Both the position numbers and the translations under genes were made by a program. The notes under the pieces are model-generated. The model saw only the letters and a list, made by a program, of their open reading frames with translations, was not told the DNA's origin and did no database searches. A stretch of 64,000 bases of DNA, from contig CBDBPL010000007.1 of assembly GCA_965208685.1 (NCBI GenBank), positions 744,001 to 808,000 on the forward strand, read 5' to 3'. Positions 28,392-36,536 of the stretch are shown here, piece by piece. The stretch is from JAJEFO01 sp965208685. Its GTDB lineage: Bacteria; Pseudomonadota; Alphaproteobacteria; Rhodobacterales; Rhodobacteraceae. Each line of letters opens with the position of its first letter. The first letter of the stretch is position 1.

Positions 28392-29210
28392 TCATTGCTC
28401 CTCCGACCATTCTTCGAACGTGATGTTCATGTTCAGTCCCATGGCATCGAAACGCGCGTCGGCGCCGCCATCCAGCGGGATGTTGACGCCGTTCAGCCAA
28501 TGGAATTCAGGCCGGCAAAGTCCGATGATGGCTTTCGCAATCTCCTCCGGCTCGGCGATGCGAGGAGCAGCGGAGAGCAGATCGGCCGTCGCTTCGGGTG
28601 AGTTCTTTGCTGCGCGTTTGAACAATTCGGTGTTCACCGGGCCCGGGCTAACCGCCAGGAAGGACACTTCGTTCCGGGGATGCGCGAAAGCCATCTGGCG
28701 GGTCCATCGGATCAGGGCCGCCTTGCTGAGCCTGTAGGCGGCTTTGCCGTCGATGCCGCGCTCCTTGGTGAATGCCGGGACCTCGGACAGGTCTGATATG
28801 GCCTGAAACTGGGCAATGATCTCATCATGTTTTCGCCACTCGCGCCCGCCGATCGACGCAATCGAGATAACCCCTGCCCCTTCATTGGCGTTGCCAAGCA
28901 GACCCTCAAGAAACTGGACCTGTCCCAGATAGTTGACCTGAAGGATGCTCGCCGGGACAGCGCCAGGTGGCAAGCCGGCGAAACTGACCAGGAAGTCGAA
29001 GCACTCCCCGGTCTCGTCAAGTGCGTTCCGGATCGAGGCCTCGTCCCGGAGATCCACCGGCCGGTACGCACCGACTTCAGACGGCGAAATATCGAACACG
29101 ACAACCTTGGCGCCCGCCTCTTGCGCCAGGACCGCAACGCGTGCACCGAGGCCGGACGCCCCACCGACGACGAAAACCGTCTTGCCTTCGAGGAACGCGA
29201 AGTCCGTCAT
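28392..29210 (-). CDS. SDR family oxidoreductase
   Basis: 272 residues. The cofactor loop is VVGGASGLGARVAVLAQE. The sequence SFAGLPPG replaces the usual NNAG. SIASIGG and AYRLSKAAL provide the serine and the YxxxK pair, with a roughly 40-residue insertion between them as in 3-alpha-hydroxysteroid-dehydrogenase-like SDRs. The start overlaps the stop of the arylsulfotransferase gene by four bases, so the two are translated together and presumably act on related compounds. The substrate is not known. Confidence 0.88.
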   Translation of the reverse strand: MTDFAFLEGKTVFVVGGASGLGARVAVLAQEAGAKVVVFDISPSEVGAYRPVDLRDEASIRNALDETGECFDFLVSFAGLPPGAVPASILQVNYLGQVQFLEGLLGNANEGAGVISIASIGGREWRKHDEIIAQFQAISDLSEVPAFTKERGIDGKAAYRLSKAALIRWTRQMAFAHPRNEVSFLAVSPGPVNTELFKRAAKNSPEATADLLSAAPRIAEPEEIAKAIIGLCRPEFHWLNGVNIPLDGGADARFDAMGLNMNITFEEWSEEQ

Positions 29211-30862
29211 GCCTCGGGCTCAAGATGGTCCCCGAATTGCAGGGTGATGCCCGTATGGTCAGGGTACAGGTTGTCGACCCGGACGCCCGAAAAGACCTCC
29301 CATTGGATGAGGTCGGTTTCATCCTTCACGGTCACGTCAAAGACAATGTCGCCAATGTCCTGACGATTGTACTCCAGGATACGCGCATGCGAAGGGAACT
29401 CTGCCACATATCGCATGGATCGATCATCTTCGTCCAAACCGATGTCATCGCGACCGTGGGGCATGGATATCGAGTGAATGACCAGCGCCGTATCGCTTTC
29501 TTCAAGTCGATGGGCATCCCCCATTGCCCAGGTTCTTTCCTTCACGTCCTCGTCCGTCAGCGCCGAGGCCCAGACCTGTTCAACTGTCATTGCTTCCTCG
29601 TCTACACGGAACTCGACCCCTCGAGAAAGGCTCTTGTGGAAGGGAAGGCGCTCCTGCCCTGGACGCGCGCCGTAAATCCCGTTGTCAAAAAGGACGATGG
29701 TCCCTTCGGAGGTGATGCGGGGATTGTGTTGATGCCACGGCCAGCGGAAGTTTTCGCCGACGGGTTTCAGCAGCTTTTTCTGAAGCTCGTGCGACCAATT
29801 GCCGTGATCCCCCAAGATCCAGGTGATGCCGCCGGATTTTCGGTCGATCTTCAAGACGCAGTCTTGAAGTCGCAACGACACGAGCACGGAGTCATCGCGC
29901 GGGTCGTAGGTCACTCCGTTCCCATGTGTCCAATCCGCCGCTCCCGGAAATCCTCGGACATGCCAATAGGCATCAAGCGCATCGTAGCCGGTACGATATG
30001 GGTCGAGATGATCGAAACTGTCCCAGCTCCACACCACTTCACCGTCGGGCGAGAATTCGACGATCATGTCGCCGACGATTTCGCGGTCTGCCTTGTGCTT
30101 GTCCGGTTCATGCACCGATGCCGGCCAGTCCTTGACCAGCTTGGAATGGCCGGAAAGAGCGAGGAAGTTGCCGTTGGGCATCTGATGCGGCTGGTGGTGC
30201 AGGCTGCGCACGTCGACCGGGATTCCGCCGGGATGCTCGCCCTGGGGCCGGTGCTTGGCGTACCAAGCGTTTATGGTGTCACCCGCCACATCGATTTCAC
30301 GGGAACAGGAATCCGTATCGTGAACGAACAGGTTTCCGTTCGACAGCTTTTCGATCCCTGCGGCACGCTTGTCCAGCTTGCGCATCCAGCGCACACGACC
30401 GTGGTTGTCAATGGCGACAAGCATGCCCCATGTGGTGAACCATCTTCGCAAGGCCATCGTCATGTCCGGAATGCGCCCAACCGCCCGACGCCGCACGGTC
30501 AGGAACGTGAAGTTCCCGGCCATGCGATCCGGATCACACTTGTGCGTTCGGAACGGCGGCATCTCGAGTGGGCAGGTCGGAACGTCTTGCAGTTCGAGAT
30601 GCAACGTTTCAGGCCAAGTCACTGTTCCGGCTTGGCCTGACAATTGAACGGTGATCTCCGCCGTCCCGGACGGGTGGAAACCAAGCAACAGGTATGACCC
30701 TTCAGAGACCGGGAACGTCACCGTCCAGACATCGTCGTTCTGCTTTATCCTGACCCTAAGGCATTCTCCGCCTCTCGTTCCAACCGACAGGCTGGCAATC
30801 AATGGCGCACGTGAAGGACCGAGCGTTACCACTGGCGGCGAAAAAAAGTGCATTTCAGACAT
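29207..30862 (-). CDS. Arylsulfotransferase (AssT-like) family protein
   Basis: 551 residues of the aryl-sulfate sulfotransferase beta-propeller family, which moves sulfate between phenolic compounds through a histidine. Candidate active-site histidines are in RSLHHQPHQMPNGN, ADWTHGNGVTYDPRDDSVLV (followed by an arginine) and FRWPWHQHNPRI. The ATG at 30862 is preceded by AGGGAAGG and is preferred over longer starts. Classical AssT is periplasmic, but no signal peptide is visible here with either start. It is the first gene of an apparent unit with the SDR and possibly the TRAP transporter. Confidence 0.85.
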   Translation of the reverse strand: MSEMHFFSPPVVTLGPSRAPLIASLSVGTRGGECLRVRIKQNDDVWTVTFPVSEGSYLLLGFHPSGTAEITVQLSGQAGTVTWPETLHLELQDVPTCPLEMPPFRTHKCDPDRMAGNFTFLTVRRRAVGRIPDMTMALRRWFTTWGMLVAIDNHGRVRWMRKLDKRAAGIEKLSNGNLFVHDTDSCSREIDVAGDTINAWYAKHRPQGEHPGGIPVDVRSLHHQPHQMPNGNFLALSGHSKLVKDWPASVHEPDKHKADREIVGDMIVEFSPDGEVVWSWDSFDHLDPYRTGYDALDAYWHVRGFPGAADWTHGNGVTYDPRDDSVLVSLRLQDCVLKIDRKSGGITWILGDHGNWSHELQKKLLKPVGENFRWPWHQHNPRITSEGTIVLFDNGIYGARPGQERLPFHKSLSRGVEFRVDEEAMTVEQVWASALTDEDVKERTWAMGDAHRLEESDTALVIHSISMPHGRDDIGLDEDDRSMRYVAEFPSHARILEYNRQDIGDIVFDVTVKDETDLIQWEVFSGVRVDNLYPDHTGITLQFGDHLEPEA

Positions 30863-31155
30863 CTCAACCTTCCCTGAATCGAGTATGTCAGGCATCCCGC
30901 CGGCTTGAAAAGAAGTGAATGCTTTGGTCAACTGGTAGCAGTTCTTATGGTTTTCGTTGCAGACTTGGAAACTGGTTTTGGCAAGCGATCTCCCCGTCAA
31001 AGGCAGACATCAGCCCACAGCGGACTGCGTTTCGACAGATTGGCACCTATCCACCAAATGTGAGATTCGCCTGATAGGCTGACCTAAGATGTGGATGGCT
31101 ACCATGGCCTGGAACGGGACCACCCTGGAGAAGCATAGCCGCAAGTCCGCGCGGT

Positions 31156-31440
31156 CAGATGCGCAAGCCGACGGATGGACGGCTGGCGTTCAGGACGAAG
31201 TCCGGAGTTTCATTCTCGGCAGAGGATTCGGTCTTGAGCGCCTTGGCATCGGGATTCGCGCTCATGCTTTGTGCGAACGGTTGAGGCCTCTTCCTTGCAG
31301 CGCGCACCCGCAACCGAAGGGGACGGCGGTGCCGCTGGGCACGCTACGCATCAAGGTCGGGCAAAGGTGCCGAAGGCACGCGTAATTCTCTTCGGCGGTA
31401 TTGATGGTTCCGAATTGCATCGCATCACTCAAGCAGGGTG
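31156..31440. repeat. Dispersed repeat, copy B
   Basis: Aligns with copy A at 24341-24655 in the same orientation. The start (CAGATGCGCAAGCCGACGG) is nearly identical, and identity declines toward the right. The A and B copies lie on either side of the arylsulfotransferase-SDR-TRAP cluster. No intact gene is visible in 30863-31770 apart from these repeats. Confidence 0.75.
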
Positions 31441-31457
31441 CGAGCCGCCCGAACCCA

Positions 31458-31625
31458 AACTCTGGCAGGAAGGCGTTCGGAATCCCATGCCCGGCGGATT
31501 CGGTCTTGAGATCCCGGCATCGTGTTTCCCGCCCATGCTTTGTGCGTTCGGTTGAGACCGCTTCCCCGCAGTGCGTGCCAGCAACCGGTGGGGCGTAGAT
31601 GGCGCTGGACACGCCTCGCAGCATC
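31458..31625. repeat. Dispersed repeat, partial copy C
   Basis: It follows copy B directly. Shared blocks are GGCGTTC, GATTCGGTCTTGAG, GCTTTGTGCG-(A/T)CGGTTGAG and the GGCGCTGG-CAC end. It is shorter than A and B and more diverged, suggesting a tandem duplication that has decayed. Confidence 0.6.
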
Positions 31626-31736
31626 AAGTCATCAAGAGGTCTGCCGTTGAAATCCGTGCACGTAGTCGGCAGGCTTGAAACGCGTTGTCTGAGGCATTGC
31701 GACGGCTTGAATCCTTCACCTGGACCTTCCAAGGTC

Positions 31737-31749
31737 ACTACTGAGTAGT
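31737..31749. promoter_or_regulatory. Candidate ParD operator palindrome
   Basis: ACTACT-G-AGTAGT is a perfect six-base inverted repeat with one central base, 22 bases before the parD start. A short palindrome at this position is what an autoregulating ribbon-helix-helix antitoxin normally binds. Confidence 0.4.
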
Positions 31750-31770
31750 ATCGCCGATTTGGAGGCTCGA

Positions 31771-32040
31771 ATGTCTGCCAAGGCGTCCGTGTCGATCACG
31801 GACAGTCAGGATGTGTTCGCACGCAGGCTTGTCAGCGAAGGCCACTATTCGAGCCTGAGCGCTGTCGTGCAGCGGGGTCTTGAACTCGTGCGTTCCGAGA
31901 CGGAACGTGAGCAAGCGGAAATTGCCGCCTTGCGGGCGTTTTTCGAAGCCCGCGCGCAAGGCCCGTTCCTTTCAAGGGAAGAGGATCGGCGGCAGACAGA
32001 ACGCATGATTGCCAGAAAGCGTCGCGCCCGTGGACTTTGA
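31771..32040 (+). CDS. ParD-like type II antitoxin (ribbon-helix-helix)
   Basis: 89 residues. The N-terminal ASVSITDSQDVFARRLV and GHYSSLSAVVQRGLEL are the ribbon-helix-helix and following helix of CC2985-type ParD antitoxins. The charged C-terminal tail (EDRRQTERMIARKRRAR) would bind the toxin. GGAGG lies five bases before the ATG at 31771. The toxin gene overlaps its end but is interrupted, so this antitoxin is probably left without a working partner. Confidence 0.85.
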   Translation: MSAKASVSITDSQDVFARRLVSEGHYSSLSAVVQRGLELVRSETEREQAEIAALRAFFEARAQGPFLSREEDRRQTERMIARKRRARGL

Positions 32041-32624
32041 CGTCGTTTGCAGTGCCGGTTGCACCGCGGATCTTGACCTGGTCCATGACCATCTGTTCAA
32101 CGCGTATCGCGATTTGGGTGAAGCGCCGGACATAGCCTTCGAACGCGCGGTGGAGCGCATGCGCGGAATCGAGGACGACGGGGCGGCATTCGGCAATGTG
32201 CCATTTCAGGGAACCCTGAAACCGCAGACCATGGAAGGCCTGCGTTATCAAGTGCGCCATAAAACCCCGTCCTTCAGGGCGGGGATGAGCACGACAGGGA
32301 CGTCAACGCGGCCGTGAACCTGCGGCGGCACGGTATCCTGGCACTGAAGGCGGAAAGGCTGTCCGTCTCTGCCTGTGGAGGCTTGCGTTAGACGGGCACA
32401 TTGCCCGCGGCAGCCTGAAGCAGGAAGCTCCGCCCTTCAGGGCGGGGAGCAGTCACGCGACGAAGGGAAGGACCGTGTTCTACTTTCTGGTCGATGAGGG
32501 TCATCGTGAAATCCAAATGCTTGCCATCTCTTTCGGTGGGCAGGATCACCGGAGGCACATGCTTGAACGCATCAAGGATTTGGCGCAAGGGCAGTCGGGT
32601 GGTAGCGACGATCCTCATGCCTGA
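32030..32624 (+). pseudogene. ParE/RelE-family toxin, split by a mini-insertion
   Basis: The first part (ADLDLVHDHLFNAYRDLGEA through MEGLR) and the last part (TKGRTVFYFLVDE, MLAISFGGQDHRRHML) are the two halves of one ParE toxin. Family members normally run from GLR straight into TKGR-IFYF. About 220 bases of foreign sequence (roughly 32237-32456) lie between them and bring stops and a frame change. The GTG at 32030, overlapping parD, is the probable start. The toxin is inactivated. Confidence 0.85.
32237..32456 (+). mobile_element. Miniature IS200/IS605-type element carrying only the tnpB 3' end
   Basis: Two near-palindromic stem-loops bound the insert: CCCCGTCCTTCAGGGCGGGG at 32265-32284 and GCTCCGCCCTTCAGGGCGGG... 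at 32427-32450. Between them, 32290-32391 encodes DRDVNAAVNL and a short tail with its stop. DRDxNAAxN is the last RuvC motif of TnpB (OMEGA nuclease). No transposase is present, so movement would have needed a TnpA in trans. Exact ends are uncertain by several bases because this family makes no target duplication. Confidence 0.75.
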
Positions 32625-32711
32625 TCAAAGCGATTGCCTTCCGGGTCTGCACGGAACTTTACCTCGAAAGTTCGTCCGGCGGGCTGATGGGCCAAGAGAT
32701 CGGAAATCATT

Positions 32712-33130
32712 TCGTGTCGCCTGACCTCAACAAGAATCCCGAGCAGGTCGCGACCGAATCGACAGTCGACTCCTGGCGGCGGGTTGGCCTGTGCAGGACA
32801 AGGACGCTCTCGACTTCAATGCTGGTCTTTGCGTAGCCGTACGGAAGTATCAGGCCGATATTGGGCCAGCCGACCATGTCTTGAGTGCGGAATGGCAGGC
32901 CGTCGGCGTCGTCGAAGCCAAGTCCGGCAACTGGGGAGCGAAACTCACGACGGTTGAAGCGCAATCCGAGGGTTGCGCCAAAGCGAAGCTAAAGTTGGTT
33001 TCCGATGCCGAGCCTCTGCCTTTCCAACACGAGAGCACCGGCAAGATCACGCGCTTCACCAACGCACGCGATCCCAACCCGCGTTCGCGCGCCGCCTTCG
33101 TCTTCCATCGCCCTGAAACCCTGAACTTCC
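32712..33130 (+). pseudogene. Type I restriction enzyme R subunit (HsdR) N-terminal remnant
   Basis: NPEQ, AGWPVQDKDALDFNAG, GLCVAVRKYQADIGPADHVL, VGVVEAKSG, KLTTVEAQSEG, STGKITRFTNARDPNPRSR and VFHRPETL follow the normal order of the HsdR nuclease-domain N-terminus, where the VEAK lysine belongs to the catalytic motif. The helicase part is absent and the start is frame-shifted. This is a relic of a restriction system. Confidence 0.75.
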
Positions 33131-33265
33131 GGAGGCAAGCCCAGAAGAGCCTGCGTGCCGGAATCGCGGCACTCTCGTCTCATTTCAATGACTACTGCTC
33201 GGTTGTTCCGGGAGCGCTGGACAGGGAGCGTCAAGCTGCGGCAAGACGGCCGAACGGAACTGCGC

Positions 33266-33565
33266 TTAGCTTGCGCAGGGAAGAATGTCCTCAAGATCCC
33301 GGGCAAGCTTCCGGTCCTGGGCCGCAACGGACAGATCATATCCGCGCTGCAGATTCAGCCAGAATTCTGGACTTGTGCCGAAATACTTGGAGAGACGAAA
33401 CGCGGTATCCGGCGAGATGGCCCGCACGCCGCTTACGACCCGCTCGATGCGCGTACGCGGCACGTTGAGCGCCTTTGCCAGCCTTCCGGCGCTCAGACCG
33501 TACGGATCGAGAAATTGCTCTTTCAGGATCTCTCCGGGATGTACCGGGTTTGCCAAGATAGCCAT
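33266..33565 (-). CDS. higA: HigA family antitoxin (XRE helix-turn-helix)
   Basis: About 99 residues. NPVHPGEILKEQFLDPYGLS is the HigA signature opening. LAKALNVPRTRIERVVSG is the helix-turn-helix, and SPEFWLNLQRGYDL is the conserved end of the domain. It neutralises the toxin encoded 11 bases upstream and usually represses the operon. An upstream ATG at 33574 would add three residues. Confidence 0.92.
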   Translation of the reverse strand: MAILANPVHPGEILKEQFLDPYGLSAGRLAKALNVPRTRIERVVSGVRAISPDTAFRLSKYFGTSPEFWLNLQRGYDLSVAAQDRKLARDLEDILPCAS

Positions 33566-33576
33566 GTCTCTCACAG

Positions 33577-33858
33577 TCAGTGATAGTCTACGATTTCAAC
33601 GTCATGGGCATCAGTTCCGTCCCATCTGAAACAGATGCGCCATTGCCGGTTGATCCGGATCGCGTACTGGTGCTGTCGGTCGCCAGACAGTTTCTTCAGG
33701 TTGTTGGAGGGCGGCGTCGCCAGATCGTTCAGCGAAGTCGCCGCGTCCAGCATCGCAATGTGCTGTTCTGCGCGCCTGACCAGTTCCTTGGGGAAGCGTT
33801 TCCCCGGCTCTCCGGCCATCAGGCCCTCGATCGGTTTTCCCTTCGTGCCCTCTATCAT
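33577..33858 (-). CDS. higB: HigB-like RelE/ParE family toxin
   Basis: 93 residues of the RelE/HigB mRNA-interferase fold: KRFPKELVRRAEQHIAMLDA, LKKLSGDRQHQYAIRINRQW, RICFRWDGTDAHDVEIVDYH. The C-terminal WRICFRW and VEIVDYH strands are typical. GAGGAG stands eight bases before the ATG at 33858. Toxin-before-antitoxin order is standard for higBA. The pair looks intact. Confidence 0.9.
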   Translation of the reverse strand: MIEGTKGKPIEGLMAGEPGKRFPKELVRRAEQHIAMLDAATSLNDLATPPSNNLKKLSGDRQHQYAIRINRQWRICFRWDGTDAHDVEIVDYH

Positions 33859-34006
33859 CGGATTGTCTCCTCAAATGCGCGCGCCTGAGAAAGTGAGGTT
33901 GAATAGCGGTCATCATGGCAGGATTTTCGGGATCAGCAGGTTCAACGTCTTGCAAACAGCAGAGTCAGGTCACGCACACTCTCGGAAACACCCTTTTGCC
34001 TGTATT

Positions 34007-34023
34007 GTATCCTGTCAGGATAC
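34007..34023. promoter_or_regulatory. Candidate operator palindrome upstream of higBA
   Basis: GTATCCTG-T-CAGGATAC is a perfect eight-base inverted repeat with a single central base. It lies about 150 bases upstream of higB, in an otherwise unassigned AT-richer gap (33859-34166). It is a plausible HigA operator. It could equally serve the methyltransferase-HNH gene only if that gene had a promoter at its 3' side, which is unlikely. Confidence 0.4.
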
Positions 34024-34166
34024 GTCGGTCAATATCATGGTTAGCGACGCCGACAGTAAGCGAGATTGTAGGCCCGAATGGGATACCAGTAGTGACATGG
34101 CGGTCTTCTCTGCTTGTCGGCAGCAGCCTGCGTTCCAAGTAGGCAAAGCAAGATCGTCCAGGGAGT

Positions 34167-35885
34167 TCAAATGTACTTCTCTCCCGCCCACTCGGGAACC
34201 TGCTGGTCACATCTCAGCCGCATCCTCTGAAGACAAACAGCATCAAAGACGTCGTCCAGGGTTCCTTTCGCGGCACGGATGCCGGGAAGGCTTGAGTTTG
34301 CCTCAAGCCAAAATCGATCGGAGATCATCGGCACGCCTTCCGAGTAAGCCTGCCCCCACCAGTTCAACACTCGGTCCTGGGCCGATCGAAGCAGGCGGTC
34401 ACCCGGCAGGTGAGCACGCTTTTCCTTTCGGTTCACTGTCCGGTGGGCTGGCATGAGGTTCCAGAGATCGCCGCAAGGCCACACTATCCATGGAAGGCAA
34501 TGATCTACATCCAGACTTTTGTCGTTCAGGCGCCTGCCGCTCCAGACGCAATACAGGTTCCCGTTGGCCGACAATTCCAACGCCCGGTTACGCGCCAGCC
34601 TTACGTCCCGGTTTTGCTCTTCCCACGTCATGGCGGCTGCAATCGCCCCGTCGTCGACCTGTTTGCCTTGGCTAGAAGCGTAGCTCCGAATGAGGCGACC
34701 CCATTCGGCGACGATGGCTGGCTCGATCCACGCGCCAAAGCGCTGCAGACTTTGCCAGAGATGCCTGGGAACCAGCATTTCGCCAAAACTGAACAGGTAC
34801 TCCTGGTCGAGATGTATCGAAGTCGGACGTGACTGCCTGCGGGACCTTGTCACCGGAAATACCTGGCCCCCGCCCTGATAGGTCATGTAGGTAGCGGGCA
34901 TTCTCTCGATGGTATAGGCAGCATCTTTCAACGCTTGGTGAAGGACAGCAGACAGCTCGCTCGGAAATCTCATGCCCACTCGCAGGTCGAGATGCGAGAC
35001 GTCGTCAAGTTTGCGGTAAGCCTCCTTGACGAAGCCAAGTCGCTCCAGGCCGACATTGGTCGGGCTTTGCGGAAGGCCCGCCGAAAGCAGTGGCTTGAAC
35101 AGCCGGATCCAGTTGAGGGCAATCAACCCGAACGGTACGGCAACATGATCGGCATCAGTATGGCGGACAAATCCGGCGGCACCATCGGCCACCCGAGACA
35201 TTGCGCGAAGCAAGGCCAGCTTGTAGGTTGAACTCTTGTCATCATTCAGGATGACGTGCCGAAGCAGCGGAAGCGCTCCGGTGCCATCGTCTGGCAGCCT
35301 GATCGCCATTTGGGCCCAACGGACGTCATCCCGGCCCAGCAGGTCCATTGCCTCCACGTGTTTCTCAACAAGCGCTCCGTGATCCCTGGCCAGAGCCTCG
35401 ACCTCTTCCGGAGCCACGGAGTGGAAACCCCGCTCGATGTCTCTCGGACCGAGGCGCAGGGTGATTGCCACAAGACCTCCAGGCCTGAGCAGATTGATCA
35501 TCTTTCGAAAGGCACGACGCCGGTCACTCTCCGGCACATGCATCCACACGGCACTTAGGAGAATCAGGTCGAACGACAGGCCAGATCGCGAGACAACGCC
35601 CAGTGTTGGCAGACGATCATCGATCCAGTTGATGGCTGGGTCGTCATGCAGGGAAGCGGCGGCAGCCCGCATGGACCCGGACGGTTCGACGGCGACCACA
35701 TCATGACCATTGGCAGCCAGCCAAGCAGCATCACGACCGCTGCCCGCGCCTATATCGAGCACTGAAGCCGAACCCTGGGGCAGCAGGTCCCGCAACCAGT
35801 CGTGGACAACTTCCGACCGAACCGTTTCATATCGCGTCACGACTGCCTCGGCATTGGCATCGTACCAGGCGATCGGATCTACCAT
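34167..35885 (-). CDS. SAM-dependent methyltransferase fused to HNH endonuclease domain
   Basis: 572 residues from an ATG at 35885; the frame is open for 68 codons further. Residues ~43-70 contain the class I methyltransferase motif I VLDIGAGSGRDAAWL followed by VVAVEPSGSM. FDLILLSAVWMHVPE and LLRPGGLVAITL are later motifs. Residues ~225-330 hold a middle region beginning ILNDDKSSTYKLALLRAM, which resembles a helper region of HNH proteins. Residues ~440-492 form an HNH domain: YCVWSGRRL, LDVDHCLPW (first histidine near 462) and DLWNLMPAHRTVNRKEK. The order suggests a modify-and-cut or modification-sensing enzyme. It neighbours HigBA and an hsdR relic. Confidence 0.82.
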   Translation of the reverse strand: MVDPIAWYDANAEAVVTRYETVRSEVVHDWLRDLLPQGSASVLDIGAGSGRDAAWLAANGHDVVAVEPSGSMRAAAASLHDDPAINWIDDRLPTLGVVSRSGLSFDLILLSAVWMHVPESDRRRAFRKMINLLRPGGLVAITLRLGPRDIERGFHSVAPEEVEALARDHGALVEKHVEAMDLLGRDDVRWAQMAIRLPDDGTGALPLLRHVILNDDKSSTYKLALLRAMSRVADGAAGFVRHTDADHVAVPFGLIALNWIRLFKPLLSAGLPQSPTNVGLERLGFVKEAYRKLDDVSHLDLRVGMRFPSELSAVLHQALKDAAYTIERMPATYMTYQGGGQVFPVTRSRRQSRPTSIHLDQEYLFSFGEMLVPRHLWQSLQRFGAWIEPAIVAEWGRLIRSYASSQGKQVDDGAIAAAMTWEEQNRDVRLARNRALELSANGNLYCVWSGRRLNDKSLDVDHCLPWIVWPCGDLWNLMPAHRTVNRKEKRAHLPGDRLLRSAQDRVLNWWGQAYSEGVPMISDRFWLEANSSLPGIRAAKGTLDDVFDAVCLQRMRLRCDQQVPEWAGEKYI

Positions 35886-36536
35886 TCCTTCTGAATCCCG
35901 CTGGTTGTCGTGCCGGTCTTTCGCATGCTGTGTTCGACCTCGATCGGCAAGAAAGATCCGGGACGCTGCACCGAGTACCGCATTCCGACGCCGCGTCACC
36001 GTAATGTCATGGCTCAATAACTGATCACCCTTCGGACGAACACTCCCGAGTTGCTGAATTTTGCTCGCTGACGATTGCCTTGCGGCCAAGGCATATTTTG
36101 GACTGACAGGCAGCGTGGCGCTCCGATCCCGACTGCCGGAACTCGCGCATTACGTGGCTTGTAGCCCGTCGACTTTCCAGGTTTCGACCCCAAGAGATCG
36201 GCAAAACGTGGCATCCGCTGGAGGGTGGGTGCCATTCCGTCACGAAGAGATGCGTGGCGCGCATTGTGTTGGCAGGGTCATGCCGGGCTGGCGCAGCGTG
36301 ATGTTCTTGTTCACCAGTTGTTGGAGACGACCTCTCGTGGCGAACTTCGTGGTCGAATCGTGCGTTCATGCACCTGGCGATGACCCGCCAATCCTTCATG
36401 ATGGCTGACGAACTGCCGGACCAAATCCCGCGCGGATTGCAAAACAGGCTGGGATGGTGCCTCTGCGTTCAGACTCTTGGCCACACGGCGGCAGCATTGG
36501 AATGACGTGCCGCAGGGGTCACTCCTCCATCGCAAT
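35886..36536. other. Unassigned gap between the methyltransferase-HNH gene and yejF
   Basis: About 650 bases. Short frames exist on both strands, but none has recognisable motifs, a ribosome-binding site or family resemblance. It must hold the promoter of the methyltransferase-HNH gene. I can assign nothing else in it. Confidence 0.5.

Noticed and set aside
36061..36408. Short plus-strand frame in the gap before yejF, considered as a repair endonuclease
   Set aside because: I looked for Vsr-like motifs and found none; left unassigned.
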